64,000 bases of DNA from Sinorhizobium sp. 6-70 (GCF_030124375.1 NZ_JASKLS010000002.1:129123-193122), one strand, 5' to 3'. Counted from the first letter of the stretch, positions 17,087 to 27,254 are shown. A program made the numbers and translations. The notes: generated by a model from the sequence alone, not told the origin.

Positions 17087-19002
17087 GCTGCCGTAGGTTC
17101 GACGAACATGCGTCCCTTCATTTCCATATGCATGGCGTGGCAGAACCACGAGCAGTAATACCAGTAGACGCCTGGCTTGCTGGCCTTGAAGGTTACGGAA
17201 GCGGTCGCCTGTGGAGCCACTTCCATGTTGACGCCGTAGTTGACGATGGCGAAGCCGTGGGTCAGGTCCTCGACCTCGTCGATATTGGTCACATAGACGG
17301 TGACCTCATCACCCTGCTTCACGCTGAAGGTTTCCAGGCCGAAGGCGGGAGCGGAGGATGTCATGTAGACGCGCACCTTGTTGCCGTCCCGAATGACTTC
17401 CGAATCGACCAGCAGATCGATGTTGTCCGCCTTGGCCTGAGCGACAGCGTCTGCGAAGAACGGGTCCTCGCGGTTCCAGACGTGCACAGGGTTGATTTTA
17501 GAGGCATGCACGATTGTCGCGTCATGCGGTTCGGCGAAGGTTGGGTTGTCGTGGACGATAACCATTTCGTCCCCGGAAATGTCGATCAACTGATCGTTCT
17601 CCGGCTTCAGCGGGCCGACGTTCAGATAGCGGTCCTTGGAGAACTTATTCAGCGAGATCAGCCATTTGCCGTCGGCGTCCTTGGTCTGTCCCATGGACGT
17701 ATGGTTGTGGCCGGGCTGATAATGGACGTCGAGTTTTTGGCGAATGGGATCGACCTTTTCACCCTTGAAGGCACGCTTGGCGTCCTCGATGTTCCATTTG
17801 CAGATCTGGCTGTCGATGAACAGGGTCGTGTAGGCGTTGCCCTTGCCATCGTAGGCGGTGTGCAATGGGCCGAGGCCGAGTTCAAGTTCGGCGACGACCG
17901 TGTCGCGTGGCTTGATCTTGTCCTCGAAGAGATCGTCGAACTTGCGAACGTCGAAGACGGTCACGGTCGGCGACAGCTTGCCGTTCGCAACGACGTGGAT
18001 GCCGTCGGGTGCCGTGTTGATGCCATGCGGACTGTTCGAAACCGGGATATAGCGCGTGTAGGGCGAGCCCTTGCGGCCATCGAGCACCGGCACGCCGCCG
18101 ATTTCCTTGTAGTCGCCCGTGGCAACCGCTTCCTCGATGCGCTTGAGATTGAACACGACGACCCAGTCCTGCTCGCTGGCCATCATCTCCGCAAGGTTCA
18201 CGCCCTCCTCGGAGTTATAGCAGGTCGCAAAGCAATACTTGCCCTGGTAGTCGGCATCGACGTTGTCGAGGTTGCCGTCGACCATGACCTGCCACGCCAC
18301 TTTCATGGTTTCGCCATCGACGGCGGTGAAGATCGCGCTGTACTGCTTGTGGTCGTCCAGAATCTTGCCGTCGTTCGGGATCGGCACGCGATCCTCGCCG
18401 TTGCAGAAGACGTACCCGGTTTTCGGATACTTCTGAACCCGCATGCCGTGAACCGTGTGCTGGTTGGGAAGCTGGATGATCTTGTCGCACTTCATCACGT
18501 CGAGCCGGATGCGGCATATGCGCGTATTCGCCTTGTCGTTGGCGAAGAGATAGCGCCCGTCATAGGTCCCGTCGGTGAACGAAGGATGCGGGTGGTGAAG
18601 ATCGCCGTTGAGATAGAGGCCGTCCCGCTCCTCCAGGAATTCTACCGACTCGGGAAGCAGCCCTTCCGTCAGGATCTTCCGGCTTTCATTCGTCTGGCCC
18701 CAGCCGGTGGCGCTGCACCGGTTGAATACGGGGATCCGCATCATTTCGCGCATGGAAGGTGCGCCGACGACGCGGACTTCGCCCGTCTGACCCGATGAGA
18801 AGAAGACGTAGTATTCGTCGAGTTCGCCGGGCTTGACCTCGTAGCTGGAACCGGATGCTTCCTGCGCCTTTGCCGGCGTTGCCGTTCCACCCGAGAGTGT
18901 CAGCGCACCACCGGCGCCCATTGCGCCGGCCGCCGCCACGAACGCGGACGTGCCCAGCATTTGTCGTCTGTTCAGACGCATTTTGGTTTCTTCGTTTGAC
19001 AT
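17083..19002 (-). CDS. nosZ: Nitrous-oxide reductase, clade I
   Basis: The 639-residue periplasmic copper enzyme reduces N2O to N2. It has a Tat signal ([20 protein letters not shown]), which marks the Tat-dependent clade I of denitrifying proteobacteria. The seven-bladed propeller holds the CuZ histidines, including DLHHPHPSF, the [11 protein letters not shown] region, [24 protein letters not shown] and [11 protein letters not shown]. The C-terminal cupredoxin domain binds the CuA site with [12 protein letters not shown] near residue 615. All key residues are present, so the enzyme should be active if matured. It starts within the nosR stop (TAATG overlap). Confidence 0.98.
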   Translation of the reverse strand: MSNEETKMRLNRRQMLGTSAFVAAAGAMGAGGALTLSGGTATPAKAQEASGSSYEVKPGELDEYYVFFSSGQTGEVRVVGAPSMREMMRIPVFNRCSATGWGQTNESRKILTEGLLPESVEFLEERDGLYLNGDLHHPHPSFTDGTYDGRYLFANDKANTRICRIRLDVMKCDKIIQLPNQHTVHGMRVQKYPKTGYVFCNGEDRVPIPNDGKILDDHKQYSAIFTAVDGETMKVAWQVMVDGNLDNVDADYQGKYCFATCYNSEEGVNLAEMMASEQDWVVVFNLKRIEEAVATGDYKEIGGVPVLDGRKGSPYTRYIPVSNSPHGINTAPDGIHVVANGKLSPTVTVFDVRKFDDLFEDKIKPRDTVVAELELGLGPLHTAYDGKGNAYTTLFIDSQICKWNIEDAKRAFKGEKVDPIRQKLDVHYQPGHNHTSMGQTKDADGKWLISLNKFSKDRYLNVGPLKPENDQLIDISGDEMVIVHDNPTFAEPHDATIVHASKINPVHVWNREDPFFADAVAQAKADNIDLLVDSEVIRDGNKVRVYMTSSAPAFGLETFSVKQGDEVTVYVTNIDEVEDLTHGFAIVNYGVNMEVAPQATASVTFKASKPGVYWYYCSWFCHAMHMEMKGRMFVEPTAA

Positions 19003-21296
19003 TATGCCTCTCCTTGGATGTTGGCGTCAGACGGGATTTCCGGTGTCTTCTCGGGTCTCCTGATCGGGACACCCTTGTGGGTCACGGCGGTTTTCGCCGG
19101 CGCCTGCCCCCGTGAAGCCGGGGTGGAAAGCGCCATGAACTTCTCGCGTTTCAGCCGCACCTGGATCATGTGCGGACAGCGCTGATCGTCGTGGTAAAGC
19201 TCCTGGCAGTGCATGCAGTAGATGCACTCGTTGACATTGATGCCGCCCTCCGGGTGAATGGACTGGACGGGGCATTCCTTCGCGCATCGCTGGCAGGGCG
19301 AACCGCATTCCGGCCACCGCTTCAGCCACTCGAACATGCGGATTCGACCCGGTATCGCGAGGGCGGCGCCCAGCGGGCAAAGGTAGCGGCAATAGAACCG
19401 TTCGATGAACAGCCCGGCGGTGAGCACGGTCAGCGCAAAGATGACGAAGGGCCATTCGCGCGCGAATTTCAGAATGATGGCCGTCTTGAACGGTTCCACT
19501 TCCGAGAACATTTCGGCAAGGGCGAGCGAATAGAGCGACAGGCCGAACAGTCCGAGGAAGATGATGTACTTGATCGGCCAGAGGCGTTCATGCAGTCCCC
19601 AGGGCACGCGGACCTGCGGCACTTTCAGCCACTGTGCAATGTTGTTGGTCAGTTCCTGCAAGGCGCCGAACGGGCATAGCCATCCGCAGAACGGACCGCG
19701 CCCCCAGAACAGCAACGCGGCGGCAACGCTTGCCCACAGGAGGAAGACCAAGGGGGCGGAGAGAAAGAACTCCCAGTGGAAACCCGTCACAAGAGAATTG
19801 AAGAATGTCAGGACGTTGACGACGGAGAGCTGGGCATTGGCGTACCACCCGAGCCAGACAAGCGTGAAGGTGAGATAGCCACGCCTCACCCACCCGAACA
19901 GCACCGGTCGTTTCACGAGCCAGTCCTGGAAGAAGAAGATGAGGGTGAGGACAAGCACCGCTGCGGCGGCAATCGCCACCGATGTGCGGTTCATATCCCA
20001 CATCTTCATCCAGAGAGGCTCGCTTACAGCAAGCGGTTCGCCAGGCGCGGTCCGCTCGGCGGCACTCGGCTCAACAGGCCGCGGCGATGGCGGCGCAGCT
20101 TCGATCTTCACGTAAGCATCGGGGAGCGTGTAGCCGAGATTATAGGGAAGAACCGCCTTCTCGCGCCCTACCGAACTGCGCTGGACCAGCAACTGCAGTT
20201 CCCAGGGAGCCGTCACATCGAAGCCGAACTCCGCCGGAACCACGAAAAGCGCGATCTCGCGAAGATGCGGAGCGCCTGCGGCCGCAAGGGCGGGCAGCCG
20301 CGTGTGATAGCGGTCGCGGAACCGCAACCCCTGGCCATCCTGCAGAAGCTCGATCCGGTCGAAAATGCCGCCTCGAACGTAACCTGATCCCTTGAATGAA
20401 TAGGCGCCATCCCCCGCCACGACGATTGCTTCTTCACCGGGCTTGAGTTTGGCGCGCATCTGCTCATAGCGCGCTTCGCCCAGCAGCGACCGCCCAATGC
20501 TCGGGACGCTGACTGGCGCGATGTAAAGATCGATAAACCTGTCACCTGACTTGCGCGTCTCCGGGTGCTCGGCTGCGCTTGACTGCCCCGCCTGCCGGAA
20601 TGCGTCCGAGACCTCTCCGACCGTCAGCCGAAGGCTTCTGACCGAACCGTCGCCGACAAGGGTCTGCCAATCGCTCACGTTGCTTTTGCCAAGATCCACC
20701 CGGCGGATCTCGGAGGAAGGCCCGGCCAGGGCAGCGGTCTCCGCCCCGAGCCTGTTGCTGCGGATGAGCTTGAGAGCGGAGCGGACGATGCTGTCGCCCA
20801 TGACGAGGACGGTTACGGTCGCGCCGCTGACGATGTCGACCTGCGGCGGCCGTTCGGCACCCGCCGAGACGCGGCCCAGATCTTTGCCTATCAATGAATT
20901 GACCGAAGCAACAACCTTGGCCTCAGGGATGCCGATGAGGACGATCGGCTCCTTGTGCTCGACCAGCTTCAGCCCGCGTACGATGCCCTTGGGATCAATA
21001 CCGACGACGATATGGATGGGCTTGCCGGAATAGCCGACCGAGCTCGTAACTTCGGAGTTGAGGAAGGCGTATCCCAGCAACTCCTCGCCGCGGAAAATCG
21101 GCGCAATCGGCGGGTCGCCCGTGGTCTCGCCGAAACGGGTGGCTCCCGGGAAGATTTCCCCCGGCTGCACCTTTTGAAGCTTTTCGGACAGCTGGCCTGC
21201 CATGCTTGGAAAGGCCACAAGCAGGGCGATACAGAGAACGGTGAGAGCGCGGACAAGGCTTTGCAAAGGCATTTTATTGATCGCTGTCTGGCACAT
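19002..21296 (-). CDS. nosR: NosR, membrane flavo-iron-sulfur electron donor and regulator
   Basis: The 764-residue protein feeds electrons to NosZ and is needed for nosZ expression. In order it has a signal sequence, a periplasmic FMN-binding domain with the flavinylation motif [10 protein letters not shown] (Thr near residue 166), transmembrane helices from ~430, and two cytoplasmic CxxxCP motifs (CGWLCPFGA and CRYLCPLGA). Two ferredoxin-like clusters follow near the C-terminus ([13 protein letters not shown] and [18 protein letters not shown]). ApbE-type NosX is the enzyme expected to attach the FMN. A perfect TTGA-N6-TCAA site lies 66 bp upstream (21362-21375). ATG 21296 is taken; ATG 21272 is possible. 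Confidence 0.97.
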   Translation of the reverse strand: MCQTAINKMPLQSLVRALTVLCIALLVAFPSMAGQLSEKLQKVQPGEIFPGATRFGETTGDPPIAPIFRGEELLGYAFLNSEVTSSVGYSGKPIHIVVGIDPKGIVRGLKLVEHKEPIVLIGIPEAKVVASVNSLIGKDLGRVSAGAERPPQVDIVSGATVTVLVMGDSIVRSALKLIRSNRLGAETAALAGPSSEIRRVDLGKSNVSDWQTLVGDGSVRSLRLTVGEVSDAFRQAGQSSAAEHPETRKSGDRFIDLYIAPVSVPSIGRSLLGEARYEQMRAKLKPGEEAIVVAGDGAYSFKGSGYVRGGIFDRIELLQDGQGLRFRDRYHTRLPALAAAGAPHLREIALFVVPAEFGFDVTAPWELQLLVQRSSVGREKAVLPYNLGYTLPDAYVKIEAAPPSPRPVEPSAAERTAPGEPLAVSEPLWMKMWDMNRTSVAIAAAAVLVLTLIFFFQDWLVKRPVLFGWVRRGYLTFTLVWLGWYANAQLSVVNVLTFFNSLVTGFHWEFFLSAPLVFLLWASVAAALLFWGRGPFCGWLCPFGALQELTNNIAQWLKVPQVRVPWGLHERLWPIKYIIFLGLFGLSLYSLALAEMFSEVEPFKTAIILKFAREWPFVIFALTVLTAGLFIERFYCRYLCPLGAALAIPGRIRMFEWLKRWPECGSPCQRCAKECPVQSIHPEGGINVNECIYCMHCQELYHDDQRCPHMIQVRLKREKFMALSTPASRGQAPAKTAVTHKGVPIRRPEKTPEIPSDANIQGEA

Positions 21297-21361
21297 CGAG
21301 TTTTCTGGCCGTACGCGGCCACTGCATCGCAGCCATCTGACACGACCGAGACGGAGCTTCT

Positions 21362-21375
21362 TTGAGCTAAATCAA
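21362..21375. promoter_or_regulatory. FNR/NnrR/FixK-type box for nosR (and the divergent gene)
   Basis: TTGA-GCTAAA-TCAA matches the TTGA-N6-TCAA consensus of CRP/FNR-family anaerobic regulators exactly. A box at -41.5 would give a nosR transcript starting near 21327, 30 nt before the start codon. The ferritin-like gene starts 74 bp away on the other side. Confidence 0.85.
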
Positions 21376-21448
21376 CCCGATCAAATTCAATCTGGGCCAG
21401 TCTGCGCCGTCAGAGGAATCGTTTCGCGCGCGAGCCGGGAGAGCAGAA

Positions 21449-22288
21449 ATGCCGGAGAAGAAGACGGAACCGTGGACAATGGCGTCGAAGGACGAATTGC
21501 TGGCCTTTGCGCGGGCCATGGAACAGGAGGCGATCGACGGCTACGTTTCGCTGGCGGCGCGCATGCGGGCGGAAAACCGTCCCGACCTGGCGGAAGTGTT
21601 CGATCGCCTGATCACCGAAGAAGAGGGGCATCTCGGGAATGTCGATCGGTGGCTTGGTGATCGGATGCCGCTCCCGGTCACGCTCCCCGAACCGCTCTTC
21701 GATGACGAGGGCGCCGGGCTCGTCGCTCCGGAGCTGCTGACCTCGTACCGCGCCTTTTCCATGGCGGTTCGCAACGAGGAAAGAGCATTCGTATTCTGGA
21801 CCTATGCCGCCGCGCATGCGCCAAACGACGAGATAAGGCGCGCCGCGGAGCGGCTGGCCATGGAAGAACTGGGCCATGTCGCAACGCTCCGGCGAGAACG
21901 ACGCCGGGCGTTCCACGCGATGCGCCACGCCGACGCGCAGGCCGCCAAGGGGAGTTTGCCGGCTCTGGAGCAACGACTTTCCAGCCTCCTGTTGAACCTG
22001 GCCGATTCAGTCGGGTCACTGGTCGCGGGGCAGTTGCGAGCCCAAGCGGCTGAAGCAGCAGCGCGGGCTCAGCATCTTTCGCGAGAAGCATCTGCCGAGG
22101 CGCCTCTTCTGCAGCACGTGCCGGACAATGTCACCGAGCGACTGGTCCCGCTTTGTGAGTTCCTCCTCGACTGCTACCTGGACTTGGCGGAACGAGAGCG
22201 CACGGAGGCAGGACGGAAGCGGGCGCAGACGTTTGCGGGCGATATGATCCGCTGTCTGCAGGATGTGCGGGCGCTTCCGACCCCCTAA
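21449..22288 (+). CDS. Ferritin-like/rubrerythrin-type diiron protein
   Basis: The 279-residue cytoplasmic protein has ferritin-like helices with di-iron ligands: ARAMEQEAIDGYVSLAARM, LITEEEGHLGNV (ExxH), AVRNEERAFVFWTYAA and LAMEELGHVATLRRERR (ExxH). After ~residue 160 comes a helical extension that I do not recognise. The first ATG at 21449 is used; ATG 21479 (MASKDELLAFARAMEQEA) is a good alternative closer to the domain. It is divergent from nosR and shares its FNR-type box. Rubrerythrin-like proteins handle peroxide or iron, so a role in protecting denitrification metalloproteins is plausible but unproven. Confidence 0.82.
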   Translation: MPEKKTEPWTMASKDELLAFARAMEQEAIDGYVSLAARMRAENRPDLAEVFDRLITEEEGHLGNVDRWLGDRMPLPVTLPEPLFDDEGAGLVAPELLTSYRAFSMAVRNEERAFVFWTYAAAHAPNDEIRRAAERLAMEELGHVATLRRERRRAFHAMRHADAQAAKGSLPALEQRLSSLLLNLADSVGSLVAGQLRAQAAEAAARAQHLSREASAEAPLLQHVPDNVTERLVPLCEFLLDCYLDLAERERTEAGRKRAQTFAGDMIRCLQDVRALPTP

Positions 22289-22310
22289 TGCCCGAGTGGC
22301 CTTCCCTCGA

Positions 22311-22416
22311 CTATAGCGTCGCGCGTCTTATCAGACGCCCCAAGGACGCTGTAGCGCTCTGAATTGCCGCATGTTTTCATCCTCATATCGGCTACGATTC
22401 AACGAAACATGCGGTA
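22311..22416 (-). repeat. Rhizobial intergenic mosaic repeat, copy 3 (inverted)
   Basis: Reverse complement of the elements at 5349 and 25701; it begins 'ctatagcgtcgcgcgtctta' on the plus strand and ends with the 'aaacatgcggtag' block. It lies between the ferritin-like and pseudoazurin genes. Confidence 0.82.
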
Positions 22417-22455
22417 GAGGCAGCGAGGATTGCGGCGTTCTGACGCGAGCGAAAT

Positions 22456-22469
22456 TTGCGTTATGTCAA
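22456..22469. promoter_or_regulatory. Candidate NnrR-type box upstream of pseudoazurin
   Basis: TTGC-GTTATG-TCAA has one mismatch to TTGA-N6-TCAA and fits the looser TTG-N8-CAA rule. Its centre is ~88 bp before the start codon, as expected for an anaerobically induced promoter. Confidence 0.55.
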
Positions 22470-22549
22470 AGAAGGAGCGGCCGACACGGCTTAGTCATCG
22501 TCCTTGCAAGGCGCCCATGCGGGGTGTCTTCCAGCAAGGAGAATTCGCA

Positions 22550-22987
22550 ATGCGTTCCATGACCAAGTTTCTCGTCGGTGCAGCGTTCCTGAGTGTCCTG
22601 AGCGTTCCCGCTTTTGCCGCCGACCATGAGATCAAGATGCTCAACAAGGGCACGGACGGCGTGATGGTCTTCGAACCGTCGGTACTCAAGGCCAACCCCG
22701 GAGATACCGTGACTTTTGTGCCTGCGGACAAGGGCCACAATGCCGAAACGGTCAAGGACATGATCCCGCAGGGTGCCGAACCGTTCAAAGGGAAGATAAA
22801 CGAAACGGTTAAAGTGACCCTGACCCAGCAAGGCGTCTATGTGGTCAAGTGCACGCCGCACTTCAGCATGGGCATGGTTGCCGTCGTTGTCGTCGGCGAG
22901 GCACCAGCCAACGTCGAGCAAGTCAAGGCGGCAAAGTTCCCGAAGAAGGCACGTGAACGAATCGACGCCGCGCTCAGCAACCTTTGA
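22550..22987 (+). CDS. azu: Pseudoazurin (periplasmic blue copper electron carrier)
   Basis: The 145-residue protein starts with a Sec signal ([21 protein letters not shown]). The mature cupredoxin has the type-1 copper ligands: His in DKGHNAETV, then Cys and His in [11 protein letters not shown], with Met in the same loop. Pseudoazurin carries electrons from the bc1 complex to copper nitrite reductase or nitrous oxide reductase. ATG 22550 is taken because GGAG precedes it and the signal peptide begins there. The neighbouring nos operon suggests its main partner here. It has its own promoter with a candidate NnrR box. Confidence 0.95.
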   Translation: MRSMTKFLVGAAFLSVLSVPAFAADHEIKMLNKGTDGVMVFEPSVLKANPGDTVTFVPADKGHNAETVKDMIPQGAEPFKGKINETVKVTLTQQGVYVVKCTPHFSMGMVAVVVVGEAPANVEQVKAAKFPKKARERIDAALSNL

Positions 22988-23056
22988 GCCCCTCATAAAG
23001 ATTGCGACTCACGGCGAAGCAAAGATGTCGCCGTGATCGCAGGGTTGGGCGCGGGG

Positions 23057-25225
23057 TCAGGCGGCATCGGCTTGCCGGTGCCTCTCCGCCCACCCCTGCC
23101 CCGTCTGGAAGGTCGCCAATTGATTGCGCAGCTTGCCAGCCTCGACTGCAAGACTTTCCGAGGCGGCTGTCGTCTCCTCGACCATGCCGGCATTCTGCTG
23201 GGTGATCTGGTCGAGTTGGCTGACCGTGGCGGTAATCTCGCCCAGCCCCGAGGCCTGCTCCTTGGCAGACTGTGCGATGGTGAGAACCTGCCGGCTGATC
23301 AGCTGCACGTGCCGGTCGATACCGGAAAGCGCGTCACCGGTCTTGCCCACCAGGGCGACGCCAGCCGAAACGTCGTTCGTCGCCTGGTCTACCAACGTCT
23401 TGATCTCCCGCGCTGCGGCGGCTGAGCGCTGTGCCAGCTCTCTAACCTCCTGCGCTACGACAGCAAATCCCTTGCCCGCTTCGCCTGCACGCGCCGCCTC
23501 GACCCCGGCATTGAGCGCCAGAAGATTGGTCTGGAAGGCGATCTCGTCGATCACACCGATGATCTGTCCGATCCGCTGCGAGGAATTGGCAATGTCGTGC
23601 ATCGCGCCGACGGTTTCGGCCACGACACGGGTCGCCTCGGCGGCATCGCTGGTTGCGATGCCGACCGAGCGCTGCGCCTCGTCGGCGCCAACCGAGGACA
23701 TCTTGACGGCGGCCGCGACCTCCTCCAGAGCGGCGGCGGCTTCCTCCAGTGCTGTCGCCTGGCTGCCCGTGCGCCGCGCGAGATCGTCCGCGGCCGTCCG
23801 CAACTCTGCACAACCGCCGTCGATGACACTCGCATTCTCCCCGGCGAGCGAAACGAGCCGCTCCAGCGTTTCGATGGACCCGTTGAAAGCCGTTCGAAGC
23901 GCGTCGAAGTCCGGGGCGAGCCTCTGGGCGATCCGGAAGCACAGGTTCCCCCGGGAAAGTTCGTCCAAACCGCAGTTTACATTTTCCAGCGCCTGTTCGA
24001 GATCTCTTGCCCGCGCTGCCCGTTCTTCATCGCGCGCCCGCGCCTCCGCCTGCCGCTCCGCCGCACGACGCTGATCTTCCTCGCGCTGCGCTTCCGCCTG
24101 GTGCCTGGCTGCCTCTACGGCCCGGGCGACTGCGCGCCCCATGGCTCCAACTTCGTCCTTGGCATCCGTCTGGCCCACTGTGGTTCCGGCGTCGCCGTCA
24201 GCGAGACGCTCGATTGCCGCGGTGAGTGCCCTGATCGGCCGGACCACTCCCAGCGCGATCAGCACAGATACAAAGGCGGCGGCGGAGAGCGCGGCGGTCA
24301 TGCCACCACCAATCGCTAGCAGAGCCGTCATCTGCCGGCGGGCGAGTTCAGCCGCGTCCGCCCGCGTATCCTCGAGCAGCGCCTTCTCAACCTCGCGCAT
24401 GGTGTCGATCCGTGCACTCGCCAGACGATACCATTCAGCGGCATCAAGGGCGGAGAGGTCTCCCCCTTCGCCGGCTGCCAACAGCGCCTGCCGTATTCCC
24501 GCCAGCGGTGTCGAGGCGCCTGGCGTAACGGCCTCCGCCCGATCAGCGAAAGCCGGCAGCTTGGTGACGAACTCATCGAACAGCGTCGTCTGCGCGCCGT
24601 AGAGCCTGGCCAAGCGGAGCAGGCCCTCGCGATCAGCCAGACCCGTGGCGATCAACGCATTACCTGCCGCCCGTTCCTGGCCCGCATATTCCTTCGCCAA
24701 CGAGAAGAGGTTGTAGGCTTCGACCTCCCCGGCAAGTGCATTGTCGATGCGCCCGCCATTGGTGAGTTCGCGCAGCACGGCGAGCAAGCGGGAAACGCAT
24801 TGGCTGTACTGCGCATTGCTCTCCGCCGGCGCCAACTCACGCCGGTCGACGCGCCCGCGCAGCCCCGCAAGCTGCTGCAACGCCTCTCGCAAGGGAGCAT
24901 CCTGATCGATGGCGAGCTTCGACGCGGCAGCCAAAGCCGTTTCAGCGCGCCCGTCAAAGCCGCGCCGCGCGGCGGTGAGAGATGCGTCATCACCACTGGT
25001 ATCATTCGCAAGGAAGAGAGCCGTCGCAGCGCGCTCCGTCTGCAGGGAGTGCACTGCGTCCCCAAGGATCGATATGTAATCGCTGATCTCCACCAGGCGC
25101 GCCGCGTCCCGGTAGCTCGCCAAGCTCTCCTCGACCCGCCCATAGGCGAGCCAGGCGGCGACGAGCGCCGGCAGGGCAACACACCAGAGGATCCGCTTGG
25201 TCAGTGAGACGTCCGACAAACGCAT
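23057..25225 (-). CDS. Methyl-accepting chemotaxis protein with NIT-type sensor domain
   Basis: The 722-residue chemoreceptor has a membrane helix near residues 10-30 and a large all-helical periplasmic domain (~30-290). That domain contains AVHSLQTERAATALFLAND, the 'LQxER' signature of nitrate/nitrite-sensing NIT domains. A second membrane helix (~300-325), a HAMP domain (RPIRALTAAIERLADGD) and a second HAMP-like linker follow. The signalling tip is DEIAFQTNLLALNAGVEAARAG with the full methylation helices. There is no C-terminal CheR-binding pentapeptide. A NIT receptor beside nosZ and pseudoazurin suggests taxis toward nitrate or nitrite as electron acceptors. Ligand assignment is inference. 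Confidence 0.9.
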   Translation of the reverse strand: MRLSDVSLTKRILWCVALPALVAAWLAYGRVEESLASYRDAARLVEISDYISILGDAVHSLQTERAATALFLANDTSGDDASLTAARRGFDGRAETALAAASKLAIDQDAPLREALQQLAGLRGRVDRRELAPAESNAQYSQCVSRLLAVLRELTNGGRIDNALAGEVEAYNLFSLAKEYAGQERAAGNALIATGLADREGLLRLARLYGAQTTLFDEFVTKLPAFADRAEAVTPGASTPLAGIRQALLAAGEGGDLSALDAAEWYRLASARIDTMREVEKALLEDTRADAAELARRQMTALLAIGGGMTAALSAAAFVSVLIALGVVRPIRALTAAIERLADGDAGTTVGQTDAKDEVGAMGRAVARAVEAARHQAEAQREEDQRRAAERQAEARARDEERAARARDLEQALENVNCGLDELSRGNLCFRIAQRLAPDFDALRTAFNGSIETLERLVSLAGENASVIDGGCAELRTAADDLARRTGSQATALEEAAAALEEVAAAVKMSSVGADEAQRSVGIATSDAAEATRVVAETVGAMHDIANSSQRIGQIIGVIDEIAFQTNLLALNAGVEAARAGEAGKGFAVVAQEVRELAQRSAAAAREIKTLVDQATNDVSAGVALVGKTGDALSGIDRHVQLISRQVLTIAQSAKEQASGLGEITATVSQLDQITQQNAGMVEETTAASESLAVEAGKLRNQLATFQTGQGWAERHRQADAA

Positions 25226-25318
25226 GAGGCAACGCTCCAGAGGAAGTTCGACCTCATGCCGACGCGCCGCAATTCATTTTCGGCCCGATGCACCTACACC
25301 GCTGCCGGGTGCATCTCT

Positions 25319-25332
25319 TTGATGCGGCACAA
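25319..25332. promoter_or_regulatory. Possible NnrR-type box upstream of the chemoreceptor
   Basis: TTGA-TGCGGC-ACAA fits TTG-N8-CAA and lies about 100 bp upstream of the chemoreceptor start. One of the eight core positions deviates from TTGA-N6-TCAA. Confidence 0.4.
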
Positions 25333-25428
25333 ACAACACCGTTACCCTGCGAGGAAGACGAATCTTGAAAGCGGGCGGCGGTGTGTAGCGGCTTTCCGCC
25401 TGGAATTGGCTGATCTCAAAGCGTTAGA

Positions 25429-25620
25429 TCATTCACGAAAGATGCCCTTGTAGTAGGAGCCGTTTCTTGGCGGGGCACCGCTTGCCCTGGGGTTGAGCGT
25501 CCCGTTCCGGTTCTCCGCATTGGGCGCTATCGATGCCGTGTCGGGGTTCTCTGACACGCAGGCTACGCTACCGACGCTGATTGCCACCGCCGTCAGTGCG
25601 AGAATAACAAACTTGCTCAT
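25429..25620 (-). CDS. Small putative lipoprotein
   Basis: The 63-residue product has a hydrophobic signal (FVILALTAVAISVGSVAC). The cysteine at about position 21 could be lipidated (SVAC is a weak lipobox). The short polar mature part ends GSYYKGIFRE. I do not recognise a family. It lies behind the chemoreceptor on the same strand, separated by ~200 bp. Confidence 0.5.
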   Translation of the reverse strand: MSKFVILALTAVAISVGSVACVSENPDTASIAPNAENRNGTLNPRASGAPPRNGSYYKGIFRE

Positions 25621-25700
25621 CTCTACTTCCTCGGTTGAAGCTTGCCCGATAATTCCAATTCAAATCGGGTTCGGACGCCAGGATCATCCGCTCGTCGCCC

Positions 25701-25806
25701 TACTGCATATTTCCTTAAATCGTAGCCGATTTGCGGATGAAAACATGCGGCAATTCAAAGTGCTACAGCGTTCTTTGCGCGTCTGATAAGACGCGCGGCG
25801 CTGTAG
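25701..25806 (+). repeat. Rhizobial intergenic mosaic repeat, copy 4
   Basis: Almost identical to copy 2 at 5349-5453, including the blocks 'tttccttaaatcgtagccg' and 'aattcaaagtgctacagcg'. The remainder of the 464-bp gap (25807-26084) shows no gene. Confidence 0.82.
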
Positions 25807-26084
25807 AGACTGGGCCAGTCTGCGGTCGCGCCCCGGCTGCTGCCAAGTCGCGGACCTGCCTCGGATGCTTGTCGTCCAGATCCGCCGCACGAGGGATGTC
25901 CGGCACTACGGGGCCGGACGCCTCTGCCGGATCGACTGCGGCGTCAACGGCTTTTGAAGCGACCCTGCCAAATCCTGTCCATCATGGCCTGTGCTATGGA
26001 GCTACCCTCCAAGTTTCGGCGCAAAATGTAAAGGGTGTGTGACACCCATGCCAGACTCATCGGGCCTGCACCCAGATGAACCTT

Positions 26085-26531
26085 TCAATAACCATAGCGA
26101 GCCATCGTGGCGGCCAGAACTGGAATAAGCGCGAATACGCCGATCTGCGCCAGAATAGAGCCGCGCACCTTGGCAACGTCGTCGGGTAGCGGGGTGAACG
26201 CGCCTTCGTCCGCATTCTTTCGCCACTTGCGGATTTGCCGTGTGGGGCGGATGGAGAGCAACCCGACCATGACAAAGGCCGCCATCTTCAGCCAGAACGC
26301 CCAATTGTAAACATAGGCTTCCCATCCCTTGAGGCCAAAGAGCACGCGGGCGATCCCGATGAGGAGCACAAGCGCGGCGGTCGCGCCGTAATACGCATCG
26401 ATACGGGAGAGGAACCTCGCGCCTCCCCCAGACATGTCCGGCCGCACAATCACTGCTTCCATCGCGATGATCGCCGCCAGCAAGAAGACCAGGAGGTGGT
26501 GGGCACTAGCGAGAACAAGATCCGTGAACAT
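26085..26531 (-). CDS. DUF2214-like inner-membrane protein
   Basis: The 148-residue protein has four predicted membrane helices. It starts MFTDLVLASAHHLLVFLLAAIIAMEAVIVRP, followed by GARFLSRIDAYYGATAALVLLIGIARVLFGLKG and a WAFWLKMAAFVMVGLLSIRPTRQI helix. This matches, as far as I recall, the DUF2214 family of unknown function. The longer open frame to 26702 is rejected because only Met 26531 begins the conserved part. It is divergent from a TetR regulator, with a candidate operator between them, so it is the likely target. Confidence 0.75.
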   Translation of the reverse strand: MFTDLVLASAHHLLVFLLAAIIAMEAVIVRPDMSGGGARFLSRIDAYYGATAALVLLIGIARVLFGLKGWEAYVYNWAFWLKMAAFVMVGLLSIRPTRQIRKWRKNADEGAFTPLPDDVAKVRGSILAQIGVFALIPVLAATMARYGY

Positions 26532-26613
26532 CTGAAATTCCCGTTTTTCTGACAAAAGACCGCGATCCGACATGGTGGGCTGACCTTGACTTTCATGTGG
26601 GCACGTCGATCTT

Positions 26614-26636
26614 AACGTCGTCAACATAGCGGCGTT
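26614..26636. promoter_or_regulatory. Candidate TetR operator
   Basis: An inverted repeat AACGTCG-N9-CGGCGTT (one mismatch) lies in the 135-bp gap between the divergent DUF2214-like and TetR genes, 30 bp before the TetR start. CTTAAC also occurs twice (26611 and 26637). Confidence 0.4.
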
Positions 26637-26666
26637 CTTAACAGTGTCAAGATTACGGTCAGAGGA

Positions 26667-27254
26667 ATGAACTCGAAAACACCAGCTCGAGGATATCACC
26701 ACGGTGATCTACGCTCCGCGCTGATCGAGGCAGGATTAGTGCTGCTCGAGCGCGAAGGCCCAGCAGGAGTAAGTTTGCGTGCCGTGGCGCGCCAAGCTGG
26801 TGTCAGCCAGGCCGCCCCTTACGCGCACTTCGTCGGCAAGCGCGAACTGATGTCAGCCATTGCCGCCGTGGGGTTTTCTAGGCTACGCGAGATGCTTGCG
26901 CCGCTTGCATCCGATCCCGCACGCAGTATCGGTGACCTTGGCGTTACCTACATCGAATTCGCGAAAGCCAATCCTGGCCTTTACACGCTGATGTTCGGAT
27001 CCCGCGAACACATCGACAGCGGGGACGTGCATTTGTCTCAAGCCAGTCGCCAAGCCTTTGAACTTCTTGCCATGAAGGCGGGGCGGAAAGGACCGAATGC
27101 AGTTGACGATCCCGGCCCGATCGCCGCCTGGTCCTTGGTGCATGGGCTCGTGATGCTTCTGATGAACGAGAAGATCCCAGCCGGAATTAACGAGCGCCTA
27201 CCAGAAATCCTTCGGCTGCTGGAGCCGGGAATCGCCGAGCACACTCGCGCGTGA
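26667..27254 (+). CDS. TetR/AcrR-family repressor (WHG-type ligand domain)
   Basis: The 195-residue protein has an N-terminal TetR helix-turn-helix (SLRAVARQAGVSQAAPYAHFVGKRELMSAIA, about residues 30-60). Its C-terminal ligand domain contains AWSLVHGLVMLLMN near residue 155, the pattern of the WHG-domain (TetR_C_33) group. It is divergent from the DUF2214-like gene and lies 0.5 kb before an RND pump, both of which it may repress. The ligand is unknown. Confidence 0.88.
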   Translation: MNSKTPARGYHHGDLRSALIEAGLVLLEREGPAGVSLRAVARQAGVSQAAPYAHFVGKRELMSAIAAVGFSRLREMLAPLASDPARSIGDLGVTYIEFAKANPGLYTLMFGSREHIDSGDVHLSQASRQAFELLAMKAGRKGPNAVDDPGPIAAWSLVHGLVMLLMNEKIPAGINERLPEILRLLEPGIAEHTRA

